Positions 1 through 8,880 of a DNA stretch of 64,000 nt are shown here, in pieces. The notes below the pieces were generated by a model. The model was not told the DNA's origin. It did not search any database and was given only the letters and a program-made list of their open reading frames with translations. Every line of letters starts with the position of its first letter. Position 1 is the stretch's first letter. Source of the DNA: an uncultured Barnesiella sp. (GTDB lineage: Bacteria; Bacteroidota; Bacteroidia; Bacteroidales; Barnesiellaceae_A); the NCBI GenBank assembly GCA_944321085.1, contig CALUJY010000002.1, positions 62,001 to 126,000 of the forward strand, written 5' to 3'. The position numbers and the translations under genes were made by a program.

Positions 1-1366
1 GGCGGGCAATGATGTCTCGTTTGGTTTTGAGGTTGGCAGTCTCGGTTTCGCGCGACGAAGAGAGGGCTTTTTTCTTTTGTTCGAAGAAATAGTCGCAGGC
101 TTCGTTGAAACGTTTCCATACGGCATCGGAATACTTTTTGGCTACCGGACCTATGGTTTTCCACTCTTTTTGTAAAGATACCAATATTTCGCTTGTGGCT
201 TTCCAATCGGTGCTATCTTTCAGAGCCTCGGCTTTCTCGCAAAGTTGACGTTTCTTTTCGAGGTTGGCATTCATGCTCTCCTTGGCGGTTTTGAAGAATT
301 CGGCTTTGGCGGCGAAAAATTTGTCGCAGCTTTGACGGAAGCGTTCAAAGAGAGCCGCGTTGTTTTTGCGCGAGGCAAAGCCTATGCTTTTCCACCGTTG
401 TTGCATATCCAAAATGGCACGAGTCTTTTCGTCCCATGCGGCATATCGTGTTATATTGGGCAGCTCGGCGATGATTTGCTCTATCTCTTCGCACAAAGCC
501 GTTTTGGCAGCTTCGTTTTTGCTCTCCTCATCTTTGCGGTTCTCGAAGAAGGCTTGATAACGCTTGTTTATGACGGTAGAGGCCTCTTTGAAGCGTTCCC
601 ATATCGAGTCGCGCAACTCTTTGGCCACCGGGCCTATTTCGCGCCATTTGTTATGCAGGTTTTGCAGTTGCTTGAATGCTGTTACTATATCTTCCTGTCC
701 TGCAAGCTCTTCGGCGCTTTTGCAAAGGGCTTCTTTCTGTTCAAGATTTTTCTTGAAGTCGTAGTCTCTCAGCTCTTTGTTTATTTTCAGCAAGTCGTAG
801 AATTGCTCGGTGTAGAGTTGGTATTTTTTCCATAACTCGGCAACAGCAGGAGCGGGCACATCGGTGATGGCCTTGAAGTCTTGTTGTATCTGTTGTACGC
901 GTTGGTATTGTTTTCCTACTTCATCGGGATTGTCTATGATAGCTTTCAGTTCATCGAGCAAGGCATTTTTGCGAGCCAAATTCTCTTCTCTTTCTTTGTC
1001 CAACTGTTCCAAATAGAGAGCTTTACGTTCTTTGTAGGTGGCTAAGAGCTCTTTCAACTGCTCTTCGTATGGGTCGTAGGGCATGACAAATCCCGACTCG
1101 GGTTGCCCGCTCTCTATATATGTTTTGTAAGCCTCTTCGGTTTCGATTCGCTTGGTTTTGTAATAGTTTTGTTTGAGAGTGTCTACTTCGTCTTTGATTT
1201 CCTCTATCGGGCCGTTTACGAGCTCGCTTATTCGCGCGATAATCTCTTCGCGACTCATAGGAGTAGCTTCTGCTGCAATCTGTGTTTCGGCACTCTTTTG
1301 TTCTTCTTCGGGTTGAAGATTGTTGGCATCACTGGGGATGACGGGGTCTAAATGGGTGTGTTCCAT
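1..1366 (-). CDS. DUF349 repeat protein (3' end beyond window edge)
   Basis: The reading frame is open from an ATG at 1366 down to base 1, so the C-terminus lies outside the window. The product is highly charged and helical. It starts with a short acidic, Glu-rich segment (MEHTHLDPVIPSD...) and continues with repeats of about 70-80 residues carrying W(K/R)xIGPV or W(K/R)SIGF cores. These are typical of DUF349, a family of coiled-coil proteins of uncertain function common in Bacteroidota. At least four such cores are visible (WKKYQ, WREIGPVAKE, WKSIGFASRK, WKTIGPVAKK). No signal peptide or membrane segment is seen. A likely promoter lies just upstream. The family call is firm; no biochemical role can be read from the sequence. 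Confidence 0.85.
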   Translation of the reverse strand, partial: MEHTHLDPVIPSDANNLQPEEEQKSAETQIAAEATPMSREEIIARISELVNGPIEEIKDEVDTLKQNYYKTKRIETEEAYKTYIESGQPESGFVMPYDPYEEQLKELLATYKERKALYLEQLDKEREENLARKNALLDELKAIIDNPDEVGKQYQRVQQIQQDFKAITDVPAPAVAELWKKYQLYTEQFYDLLKINKELRDYDFKKNLEQKEALCKSAEELAGQEDIVTAFKQLQNLHNKWREIGPVAKELRDSIWERFKEASTVINKRYQAFFENRKDEESKNEAAKTALCEEIEQIIAELPNITRYAAWDEKTRAILDMQQRWKSIGFASRKNNAALFERFRQSCDKFFAAKAEFFKTAKESMNANLEKKRQLCEKAEALKDSTDWKATSEILVSLQKEWKTIGPVAKKYSDAVWKRFNEACDYFFEQKKKALSSSRETETANLKTKRDIIAR

Positions 1367-1413
1367 CTTTATGTAATTTTACTTATGTTTTCAATCCATT
1401 TATTTGGACATGA

Positions 1414-1439
1414 CAAAGTAATAAAATTATTTTGGCAAA
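1414..1439 (-). promoter_or_regulatory. Probable promoter of the DUF349 gene
   Basis: On the minus strand a near-consensus -7 box TTACTTTG (1414-1421; consensus TAnnTTTG) has a TTTG (1436-1439) 14 bases upstream, a shorter spacer than usual. It sits about 48 bases before the ATG. This is a pattern match only. Confidence 0.35.
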
Positions 1440-1535
1440 TCATAAAAAATGCCTACGATTTTTATGCAACTTTATTTCTGTGCTGCATAATTTGTTGATT
1501 ATTAAAATTTTGCATCTTGCTTATTGCTCTATATA

Positions 1536-2774
1536 TTACGATTTTGCGTGGTAATATATTGTAGAACAATTAGATGCTACGAGCGCTTTACTGACACGTT
1601 TTTGCAGTTGCTCACCGGTGAGATTTCGGTATTTGTTTACTTCTTTGTTTATATCATCGGCATCCCCTAATAATTCGTAATATGCCAAATTGGCGGCTTT
1701 GTCGGCATAATTCATGTTAGATACCAAAAACTCGGTTTCGAAACAATTTACGGCTTTATTCAACTCTCTTTCGCCGACAGGTTCTTGTCTCAGTTTCTCC
1801 AACTCTTCGGCAATGGCATTTTCGCCCTCTTCGAAGGTGATGCCTTTGTTGAGTTTCCCGTTGATGATGAACATACCGGGGTCTACGTCGCCGCTTATCG
1901 AGGCGTCGATGCTGTTGAATAGTCTTCTGTTTTGTACCAGCTTTTTATAGAGCCTCGACGAAGCTCCTGTACCTAAAATATCGGAGAGTATGTCGTATGC
2001 CTGATAATCATTGCCTTTTCGGCCGCACATGTGGTATGCCTTGATGATGGCGTTTAACGGCACATTGCGTTCTACGTGCAGTGTGCGCGCTTCGTTTTGT
2101 GCTGGCTCCGATGGGAGATTTCTCGGGTCAATGGTTCGGGCTGCTATGGGTGAGAACCATTTTTCGCACAAGGTAAGTGCCTCTTGTGCCTTTATGCTAC
2201 CTGATATACAGAGTATGGCATTATTGGGGGCGTAATGTGTATAGTAGAACTCTTTTACCTCGTCGAGGCTTGCTTCTTCTATCTCTTTGATGCCTTTGCC
2301 TATGACCGGCCATCGATAGGGGTGTTTTGTATATACCATAGGGCGCAGCAGCTGGTATATATCGCCGTATGGTTGGTTTAGCGTACGTTGCTTGAATTCT
2401 TCTATCACCACATGTTTTTGTATCGCAAGGTTTTGTTCGGAAAATGCCAATCCGAGCATGCGGTCGGACTCTATCCAGAACGCCGTCTCGGCATTGTGGG
2501 TAGGGACGATGGTGTAGTAGTTGGTGATGTCGTTGCTGGTCCACGCATTGTTGTCGCCTCCGGCACGTTGCAGAGGCGTGTCGAAGTCGGGAATGTTGAC
2601 CGACCCGCCAAACATCAGGTGCTCAAAAAGATGGGCAAATCCGGTGCGGTGCGGCGACTCATCTTTCGAGCCTACATCGTATAGTATGTTGACAGCCGTC
2701 ATGCGGGTATTGCCATCGTAGTGATACAATACCCGCAAGCCGTTTGAGAGGAGGTATTTTTCTACCTTTATCAT
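1536..2774 (-). CDS. M16 family zinc metalloprotease (pitrilysin/processing-peptidase-like)
   Basis: Length is 412 aa, the single-unit M16B size common in Bacteroidota. The inverted zinc-binding motif HxxEH is intact (HLFEH, residues 48-52), and a downstream acidic helix (VVIEEFKQR, about residue 126) would supply the third ligand. The C-terminal half looks like the inactive M16 partner lobe. There is no signal peptide, so it is probably cytoplasmic or exported by another route. M16 enzymes degrade small peptides or process precursors; the substrate here is unknown. It is followed 15 bases later on the same strand by a cyclophilin lipoprotein gene, which lies upstream in transcription, so the two may share a transcript. 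The family call is confident. Confidence 0.9.
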   Translation of the reverse strand: MIKVEKYLLSNGLRVLYHYDGNTRMTAVNILYDVGSKDESPHRTGFAHLFEHLMFGGSVNIPDFDTPLQRAGGDNNAWTSNDITNYYTIVPTHNAETAFWIESDRMLGLAFSEQNLAIQKHVVIEEFKQRTLNQPYGDIYQLLRPMVYTKHPYRWPVIGKGIKEIEEASLDEVKEFYYTHYAPNNAILCISGSIKAQEALTLCEKWFSPIAARTIDPRNLPSEPAQNEARTLHVERNVPLNAIIKAYHMCGRKGNDYQAYDILSDILGTGASSRLYKKLVQNRRLFNSIDASISGDVDPGMFIINGKLNKGITFEEGENAIAEELEKLRQEPVGERELNKAVNCFETEFLVSNMNYADKAANLAYYELLGDADDINKEVNKYRNLTGEQLQKRVSKALVASNCSTIYYHAKS

Positions 2775-2789
2775 GCGTTTGCAATGCTA

Positions 2790-3629
2790 TTACATAATCT
2801 TCATAGAGATTATTTTCACGTCTTCTTTGGGGCGGTCGGCCGAGTCGGTAGCTACTTTTTCTATTGTCTCAACTACGTCCATGCCTTCAATCACCTCGCC
2901 GAATACGGTATAGGCTCCATCCAAGTGGGGCGCGCCACCTATGGTGGTGTAGGCCTGTTTCTGCTCTTCGGTGAGCGAGGCTACACCTTCCCGTGCTATT
3001 TGGGCGTGCATTTCTGCAATGAGTTGGTCTTGCAGAGCTTGCAATCCTTGTGTGTCGCGTGCGCGGCGCATCGCGAGTATTTCATCGCGGTGAGCTTCAA
3101 CTAATTGGTTGAATACGTTTTGCTCTTGCTGCATTTGCAGTTGGCGTTCTACTTGGCCTAATTGTCCGGCGGGAATAACTTCGCCGGTCACAATGTAGAA
3201 TTGCGAGCCCGACGAGGCTTTTTTCGGGTTTACGTTATCGCCTTGTCTGGCTGCTGCCAGCGCGCCTTTTTTATGGAAATATTTCGGATATACAAACTCG
3301 GCCGGAATGGTATATCCCGGGTCGCCCAATCCTAATCTTTGTCCGGGTTTGGCGTTGCGCGAGTCGCCGTCGCCGCCTTGTATCATGAATTTATTGATGA
3401 CCCTGTGGAATAGTGTGCCGTCGTAGTATCCTTCTTTGACCAACTTCACAAAGTTGTCGCGATGAGCGGGCGTTTCGTTATATAACATTACCTTTATATG
3501 CCCCATAGAGGTCTCTATATCGACACATACGTTGTCGTTTGTTGCCGTATCGGCCGTTTTTTTCGATTCACAACTCATACCGAAAAATAGAATGATTAAT
3601 AATATGGATAAATATCGTTTGTTTCTCAT
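2790..3629 (-). CDS. Cyclophilin-type peptidyl-prolyl isomerase lipoprotein
   Basis: This 279-aa protein starts with a lipoprotein signal peptide ending in lipobox FGMSC, so it is predicted to be lipid-anchored in the periplasm or outer membrane. The cyclophilin core is recognisable: FHRVINKFMIQGGD, then GSQFYIVTG, then a late HLDGAYTVFGEVIEGMDV. Between the last two, about 75 residues of Gln/Glu/Arg-rich helix interrupt the usual compact fold (roughly residues 150-225). This longer form is seen in related bacteria. The enzyme catalyses cis-trans proline isomerisation during folding of envelope proteins. It lies between the M16 protease and maf genes on the same strand. Confidence 0.9.
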   Translation of the reverse strand: MRNKRYLSILLIILFFGMSCESKKTADTATNDNVCVDIETSMGHIKVMLYNETPAHRDNFVKLVKEGYYDGTLFHRVINKFMIQGGDGDSRNAKPGQRLGLGDPGYTIPAEFVYPKYFHKKGALAAARQGDNVNPKKASSGSQFYIVTGEVIPAGQLGQVERQLQMQQEQNVFNQLVEAHRDEILAMRRARDTQGLQALQDQLIAEMHAQIAREGVASLTEEQKQAYTTIGGAPHLDGAYTVFGEVIEGMDVVETIEKVATDSADRPKEDVKIISMKIM

Positions 3630-3650
3630 AAATATCTTTGCGTGATATGT

Positions 3651-4232
3651 TTATATCTTCTTCAATTCCTGATAAAGGCGTTGTATAGGCAGCCCCATCA
3701 CATTGTAATAGCTGCCTTCTATACCGGTCACTCCTATGTAGCCTATCCATTCTTGTATGCCGTATGCCCCGGCTTTGTCTAAGGGGGCATAATGTGTTAC
3801 GTAATAGTCTATCTCTTCGTCGGTGAGGCGGGCGAAAGTGACGTGCGACGATGTGGCAAACAGTCGTTGCATTAGCGTAGTCGTGATGGCTACGCCCGTG
3901 ATAACGGTATGTGTGCGTCCCGACAAGTCGTGCAACATCTCTCGTGCATGGTTGGGAGATGTAGGTTTGCCGTAGACTTTGCCATCGAGCCATACAATTG
4001 TGTCGGCTGTGATGAGCAAGGTCGCATCGTCCATCAGTTGACGGTAGGCATCGGCTTTTTCTTTGGCAATATACATGGGTATTTCTTCGCCTGTGAGATG
4101 TGCCGGATACGATTCGTCGACAGAAGGCAGGCTCGTCACTTCATAATCGACCCCGATACCCGATAGAAGTTCGCGACGGCGGGGCGAATTGCTGGCGAGC
4201 AATATGCGGTAATGAGAGAGGTTGTCGAGCAT
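3651..4232 (-). CDS. maf: Maf-like nucleotide pyrophosphatase
   Basis: The 193-aa product has the N-terminal Maf signature LASNSPRRRELL and the ITADTIVWLDG segment of the nucleotide-binding cleft. Its length is normal. Maf/YhdE/YceF proteins hydrolyse non-canonical or modified NTPs such as dTTP, UTP or m7GTP to the monophosphate, and were first linked to septum control. The subclass cannot be fixed from the motifs visible. The gene lies about 30 bases after the KdsC-like gene in the same direction, and the pair is often adjacent in Bacteroidota. A cytoplasmic location is expected, since there is no signal peptide. Confidence 0.92.
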   Translation of the reverse strand: MLDNLSHYRILLASNSPRRRELLSGIGVDYEVTSLPSVDESYPAHLTGEEIPMYIAKEKADAYRQLMDDATLLITADTIVWLDGKVYGKPTSPNHAREMLHDLSGRTHTVITGVAITTTLMQRLFATSSHVTFARLTDEEIDYYVTHYAPLDKAGAYGIQEWIGYIGVTGIEGSYYNVMGLPIQRLYQELKKI

Positions 4233-4262
4233 AAATAGTGTAAGTGTCTGGTAGAATATCGT

Positions 4263-4787
4263 TTACCACCCGAATGCTTTCTCGTCTTGCATCCAGTTGT
4301 TTTGGGCTTTTAGTATCTGTTCTATTACATCGCGAGCGCAGCCGTAGCCTCCTTGTACGGGCGAAATATATTTGGCGATGGCGCATATTTCGGTTGCTGC
4401 GTCCGATGGGCAGCAAGGCAATCCCACGGAGCACATGGCTTCGTAGTCGGGTATATCGTCACCCATGTATAATACGTTTTCGGCGTCTATCCCAACTTCG
4501 TCGAGCCAGCGGCGCAATACGTCTATTTTTATATCGGCACCCATATATACATGCTTGATGCCGAGAGCTGTATATCTTTGTTCCAAGGATTCTCCGCGAG
4601 CTCCGGTAATAATGGCTATGGGGTAGCCCGATTTGACGGCGAGTTGCATGGCATAGCCGTCTTTTACGTTGACCATGCGGGTAGGACCGTGTCCCGGGAA
4701 TAGCGGAATCGTCGATGGTGACAAGACCCCGTCTATATCGAAAACAAATGCCTTTATGAGAGACAAATCATAATCTATGCGGCTCAT
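4263..4787 (-). CDS. KdsC-like HAD phosphatase (3-deoxy-D-manno-octulosonate 8-phosphate phosphatase family)
   Basis: This 174-aa protein is a capless C0-type HAD hydrolase. Motif I is FDIDGVLSPST, with the two catalytic aspartates in DxD. Motif II threonine is in IAIITGA, and motif IV is MGDDIPDYEAM. The length and the DGVLS form match KdsC, which removes phosphate from KDO-8-P on the way to lipopolysaccharide inner core. Its start overlaps the preceding gene by 4 bases (ATGA-type), implying translational coupling with the Rossmann protein. A generic HAD phosphatase is the alternative. Confidence 0.88.
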   Translation of the reverse strand: MSRIDYDLSLIKAFVFDIDGVLSPSTIPLFPGHGPTRMVNVKDGYAMQLAVKSGYPIAIITGARGESLEQRYTALGIKHVYMGADIKIDVLRRWLDEVGIDAENVLYMGDDIPDYEAMCSVGLPCCPSDAATEICAIAKYISPVQGGYGCARDVIEQILKAQNNWMQDEKAFGW

Positions 4788-5617
4788 AAGTTTTTCGTTT
4801 GGTTATTGGTGATATTTTTGTTTTGCCCGTATCGTTCTATATCGAGGCTTATCAGCCGGTATAGCTCCTCTTCGGGAGTGCCTTCGAGAAGGGCAAGATG
4901 TTTTTTCATGACATTTTCGTCGTGGCGTATGGCCGGGCCTGTCTGGGCATCGAGCGGTGCCATCTGTTCGGCTTTTGTCTCTGTTTCGCGGATGAGCAAT
5001 TTCATGACGTCGAAACTTATGTCTTGGGCTTCGAGCAGGCGTGCGGCGATGGCATACATGTGATTCGAGAAGTTGCATGCGAATACAGCCGCAAGGTGTA
5101 CCGCCCGGCGTTGCGCCGAGTCGCATCGTATCACATTTTCCGATATATGTGTGGCTAATGCCTCTATCCGTTTACCGGCTTGCTCGTCCGATGCTTCTAT
5201 GAAAATAGGTACTCCCCGCCAATCGGTCTTTCTCGATTTGTGTACGGTCTGCATGGGATACAGTACCCCGTAATGAGGCGTTTTGTCTCTGAATATTTCA
5301 GACTCCATGCTTCCGGCCGTGTGTATCCACAAGGCGTCGTTGCCTTGTATTTTGTCTATGAGGCCGGGCAAGGCGTTGTCGCTTACCGAGAAGAGATAAA
5401 GTGTTGCATCGTGGCATATCTCTGATATATAGTCGGTTATCGAAACCTCTTGCTGCAACTGTCGTCTCAATGCGTCGGCGGCAGCAAGGGTGCGATTGTA
5501 TATCTGCACGATTTTGCAATGGGCGTTGTCGAGCGCTATGGCAAGTTGTGTCGCCATATTGCCTGCGCCTATGATTACGATGCGCTCTTGTGCCGGTATA
5601 GTATGATGGTCGCTCAT
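4784..5617 (-). CDS. DUF2520-containing Rossmann-fold protein (NADP oxidoreductase-like)
   Basis: The N-terminus has a dinucleotide-binding loop GAGNMATQLA (residues 17-26), like NADP-binding F420-dependent oxidoreductases or ProC. The C-terminal half is all-helical, with HLAAVFACNFSNHMYAIA, characteristic of the DUF2520 domain. Length is 277 aa. The reaction is not known for this family. The gene overlaps the KdsC-like gene by 4 bases and follows the nitroreductase gene by one base, so 6143 to 3651 reads as one transcription unit. Confidence 0.85.
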   Translation of the reverse strand: MSDHHTIPAQERIVIIGAGNMATQLAIALDNAHCKIVQIYNRTLAAADALRRQLQQEVSITDYISEICHDATLYLFSVSDNALPGLIDKIQGNDALWIHTAGSMESEIFRDKTPHYGVLYPMQTVHKSRKTDWRGVPIFIEASDEQAGKRIEALATHISENVIRCDSAQRRAVHLAAVFACNFSNHMYAIAARLLEAQDISFDVMKLLIRETETKAEQMAPLDAQTGPAIRHDENVMKKHLALLEGTPEEELYRLISLDIERYGQNKNITNNQTKNL

Positions 5618-5618
5618 G

Positions 5619-6143
5619 TTACCACTGTGCGATGTGGACTTTTTCCCACATCATTTTGCTTTCGTCAAACGGCTTGCGCTCTTCGTTTTTATGTCCTATG
5701 GTTATGGCGCAAAGGATACCCATCTCTTCGGGGATGGCAAGCAACTCACGTACGTAGTCTTCGGTAGCTTCATTGCCTACGAACCTGTTGCGTAATTGTA
5801 TCCAGCAGCTGCCCAGCCCTAAGGCGTGAGCTTGCAGTTGCATCAGGGTGGCAGCGATGGAGCCGTCTTCGACCCATGCTTCGCTGCGAGTCATGTCTAC
5901 GGTGACAACTATCGTAAGCGCCGACCCTGCAATAGGGGTTGCTCCTGCATCGCGGCATTCCGACAGTTGACGCAATACCTCTTTGTCTTCTACAACGATG
6001 AAGTTCCAAGCCGTGCATCGTTTTGACGATGGCGCCATCAATCCTGCTTCGAGTATGGTTTTTACATCGTCGGCATCGATGGGCTCGTCGGTATATTTGC
6101 GGATACTATGCCGCGTAAGCAACAGTTCGTGAAAATTTTCCAT
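5619..6143 (-). CDS. Nitroreductase family protein
   Basis: The 174-aa product has the family hallmarks: TRHSIRKYTDEPI near the N-terminus (FMN phosphate-binding arginines), MAPSSKRCTAWNFIVVED, and AHALGLGSCWIQLRNR. This is an FMN-dependent NAD(P)H oxidoreductase fold acting in the cytoplasm; the physiological substrate is unknown. It is the first gene of the minus-strand run down to maf. It is transcribed divergently from the TonB receptor, with a -7 box (TATATTTG) about 23 bases upstream. Confidence 0.92.
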   Translation of the reverse strand: MENFHELLLTRHSIRKYTDEPIDADDVKTILEAGLMAPSSKRCTAWNFIVVEDKEVLRQLSECRDAGATPIAGSALTIVVTVDMTRSEAWVEDGSIAATLMQLQAHALGLGSCWIQLRNRFVGNEATEDYVRELLAIPEEMGILCAITIGHKNEERKPFDESKMMWEKVHIAQW

Positions 6144-6165
6144 AATGTTTCCTATAAGATATATG

Positions 6166-6173
6166 CAAATATA
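6166..6173 (-). promoter_or_regulatory. -7 promoter element before the nitroreductase gene
   Basis: The minus strand reads TATATTTG, an exact match to the Bacteroidota -7 consensus TAnnTTTG, 23 bases before the ATG. No clear -33 TTTG is seen at the expected distance. Confidence 0.45.
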
Positions 6174-6277
6174 CGACTATTTTTGTTGCTTCGAGGCGAA
6201 ATTTCGGGGTTAATTATACGCAAAACCGAAAATTGCCGTTATTGTATAGTGAGAAGTCGTTTCTTCCCTGTTATCAG

Positions 6278-8719
6278 ATGAATTTCATGTCGATAAAATA
6301 TAGACTACTTTTTTGTATGATAGTGCTGTGTGGGGGGCTACCCATGATGGCACAAAACATAGTAAAGATAAGCGGCCGCGTAATAGATGCCGATAATCAA
6401 CCGGTGGAGCTTGCCATTGTGCGTATCGCAGGCACTACGACAGGTACTTCGACCAATTTGGAAGGAAAATACGAACTGAAAGTGGCTTCTGCCGATACGG
6501 TGAAAGTCATCTACTCTTGTTTGGGATATAGGGAAGAGGAGCGGATTCTACGTAACCCGTCGGGCGAAGTGCGACTCGAAGTACAGTTGCAGAAGAAATC
6601 TTTCAGTTTGCAAGATGTTGTCGTTACCGAATTCCGTCGGCAGCAAGGTACTTTGCAGACCATCGATCCCAAGGATTTTCGCTTGGTGCCCGACGCTTCG
6701 GGTGGCAGTATAGAGTCGATGTTGGCAACCTTTGCAGGTGTCAATTCGAGTAACGAGTTGAGTTCGCAATATTCGGTTCGGGGTGGAAGCTTCGATGAAA
6801 ACATTGTGTATATCAATGGAATAGAGATATACAGGCCGTTGCTTATTCGTTCGGGACAACAAGAGGGGATGAGTGTCATCAATCCCGATTTGGTAGCTTC
6901 AATCGGCTTTTCGTCGGGCGGTTTTTCTGCCGAATATGGTGATAAAATGTCGTCGGTGCTCGACATACGGTATAAGCGCCCACAAGCGCTCGAAGTTTCG
7001 TTGTCGGGTAGTTTCTTGGGCGCAACGGCTTCGGTAGGGCATAGTACCGGAAAATTTACGCAACTGCACGGTATAAGGTATCATACCAATTCGACGTTAT
7101 TGAGTTCGCTCGATGTAAAAGGAGAGTACGACCCTTCGTATTTCGACTACCAAACGTATATGACTTATCAGTTTAATCCTCAATGGGAGGTTGCGCTTTT
7201 GGGTAATATCGCTATCAATAATTACCGGTTTACGCCTACCGAGCAAACCACCTCATTTGGTACGGCATACGATACAAAAAGTTTTAAGGTCTATTTCGAC
7301 GGCCAAGAGAAAGATATTTTCGAGACCTATTTCGGTTCGCTCTCGTTGGCTTTCAATCCGACCAAAGACCACCAGTTGTCGTTGCAATTTTCGGCATTCC
7401 GTTCCAATGAGTATGTGTCGTACGACATTGCCGGGCAATATTGGCTCGACGAGTTGGCCGGGGACGGCGCGGGCGGTACGCCGGCCGAAGAGGAAACCCC
7501 CAAGGGAGATTTGGGCGTAGGTACCTATCACGAGCATGCGCGCAACCGACTTATCGCAACTGTTATGTCGGTAGCTCTCAAAGGCTCGCACCGCGTGGGC
7601 GCCAACGATATCAGGTGGGGTGTTACGTACAATAAAGAGCAGATTTACGATTATTTGCGGGAGTGGGAGATGCGCGATTCTGCCGGATATACTTTGCCTC
7701 ATGTAGGCGACGACATACAGATGATTTACAATATCGTGTCGCAAAACGAACTATCGACCAATCGCATATCGGCATTTTTGCAAGATACATACCGCTTGCG
7801 TTCGGCCATAGGCCGGTTTTATTTCAATGTCGGAGTACGAACTTCTTATTGGGATTTCAATAACGAGTGTATCGTCAGCCCGCGGGCATCGGTGACGTTT
7901 ATACCCGAACGCAACGACCGTTTTACTTTCAGGTTGGCAGGTGGTGTATATTATCAAGCTCCTTTCTATAAAGAGTTCCGCGATACCATAGGCGATGGTC
8001 GTAACAACTTCTATGTTCACCTGAACGACCAGATACGTTCGCAACAATCTATACAGGTCGTTGCCGGGGGCGATTACACATTCCGTGCATTAGACCGCCC
8101 CTTCAAGGTCTCTCTCGAAATGTATTATAAAAAGCTCAACGACCTTATACCATACGAGGCGAATAATGTGAAACTGTGGTATAGCGGTGTGAATGAGGCT
8201 AACGGATATGCGGCTGGCATCGACTTTAAGCTGTATGGCGAGTTCGTGCCGGGTACCGATTCGTGGCTCAGTGTGTCGCTTATGAAGACGCAAGAGATTA
8301 TCGATGGCGTAAAAGTGCCTTTGCCTACCGACCAGCGGTATAGCCTCGGCCTCTTTTTCCAAGACTATGTACCCAAACTGCCTATGTTCAAGATTAGTCT
8401 GAAAGCAATTTGGGCTGACGGATTAACTTTCGGGTCGCCGCTGAAAGGACGTACTGCCGGATATTATCGCGCTCCGGCCTATCGCCGTGTCGATGTAGGG
8501 CTTTCGTATATTCTAATCGGTGGTGACGAACAATGGTCGAAATACGGCATTTGGCGCTATGTCAAAGGTGCGACGATAGGTCTCGACGTATTCAATATAT
8601 TCGATTTTGCCAATGTCAACTCCTATACATGGGTTACCGATGTAAACAATGTGCAGTATGCTGTGCCCAACTATTTGACCCGCCGGCAGCTTAATTTGCG
8701 CCTTGCCGTGCAGTTCTGA
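6278..8719 (+). CDS. TonB-dependent outer-membrane receptor with carboxypeptidase-like N-terminal domain
   Basis: This is a protein of about 813 aa. The ATG at 6278 (or 6287) places a signal peptide (IKYRLLFCMIVLCGG...MAQ) at the N-terminus; an ATG at 6233 would add 15 residues and is less likely. A CarboxypepD_reg-like beta-sandwich follows (VKISGRVIDADNQPVE, CLGYREEERIL). Then comes the plug with QDVVVTEF and YSVRGGSFDENIVYING, and a 22-strand-type barrel ending in aromatic F (RLAVQF). No SusD-like gene is adjacent, so it is not a standard SusCD pair. It probably imports a siderophore, cofactor or oligomer by TonB energy; the ligand is unknown. Confidence 0.9.
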   Translation: MNFMSIKYRLLFCMIVLCGGLPMMAQNIVKISGRVIDADNQPVELAIVRIAGTTTGTSTNLEGKYELKVASADTVKVIYSCLGYREEERILRNPSGEVRLEVQLQKKSFSLQDVVVTEFRRQQGTLQTIDPKDFRLVPDASGGSIESMLATFAGVNSSNELSSQYSVRGGSFDENIVYINGIEIYRPLLIRSGQQEGMSVINPDLVASIGFSSGGFSAEYGDKMSSVLDIRYKRPQALEVSLSGSFLGATASVGHSTGKFTQLHGIRYHTNSTLLSSLDVKGEYDPSYFDYQTYMTYQFNPQWEVALLGNIAINNYRFTPTEQTTSFGTAYDTKSFKVYFDGQEKDIFETYFGSLSLAFNPTKDHQLSLQFSAFRSNEYVSYDIAGQYWLDELAGDGAGGTPAEEETPKGDLGVGTYHEHARNRLIATVMSVALKGSHRVGANDIRWGVTYNKEQIYDYLREWEMRDSAGYTLPHVGDDIQMIYNIVSQNELSTNRISAFLQDTYRLRSAIGRFYFNVGVRTSYWDFNNECIVSPRASVTFIPERNDRFTFRLAGGVYYQAPFYKEFRDTIGDGRNNFYVHLNDQIRSQQSIQVVAGGDYTFRALDRPFKVSLEMYYKKLNDLIPYEANNVKLWYSGVNEANGYAAGIDFKLYGEFVPGTDSWLSVSLMKTQEIIDGVKVPLPTDQRYSLGLFFQDYVPKLPMFKISLKAIWADGLTFGSPLKGRTAGYYRAPAYRRVDVGLSYILIGGDEQWSKYGIWRYVKGATIGLDVFNIFDFANVNSYTWVTDVNNVQYAVPNYLTRRQLNLRLAVQF

Positions 8720-8795
8720 TGCGTATTTACGGCTCTTTTTCGAAGAATAGTTTGTTCTCCGACTCGATTTAGTATTTTGGTGTTTATCGATATAA

Positions 8796-8839
8796 CGAGC
8801 CCCTTGCCTTGTTGACGATTACAATAGGCAAGGGGCTCG
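8796..8839. terminator. Bidirectional terminator hairpin between convergent genes
   Basis: Perfect 13-bp arms (8796-8808 CGAGCCCCTTGCC and 8827-8839 GGCAAGGGGCTCG) with an 18-base loop lie between two converging genes ending at 8719 and 8881. No long T-run follows on either strand, so termination is inferred from position and stem strength. Confidence 0.65.
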
Positions 8840-8880
8840 AAGTGTCTGTATGTTTGATGGTATTGATGAGCTGGGAAAAC

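Noticed and set aside
245-835. Plus-strand open frame within the DUF349 region
   Set aside because: The minus-strand frame has a clear DUF349 pattern over the entire region; the plus frame is its shadow.
6278-8719. SusC of a polysaccharide utilisation locus
   Set aside because: No SusD-like gene, sensor or glycoside hydrolase lies next to it; it is a solitary TonB receptor.
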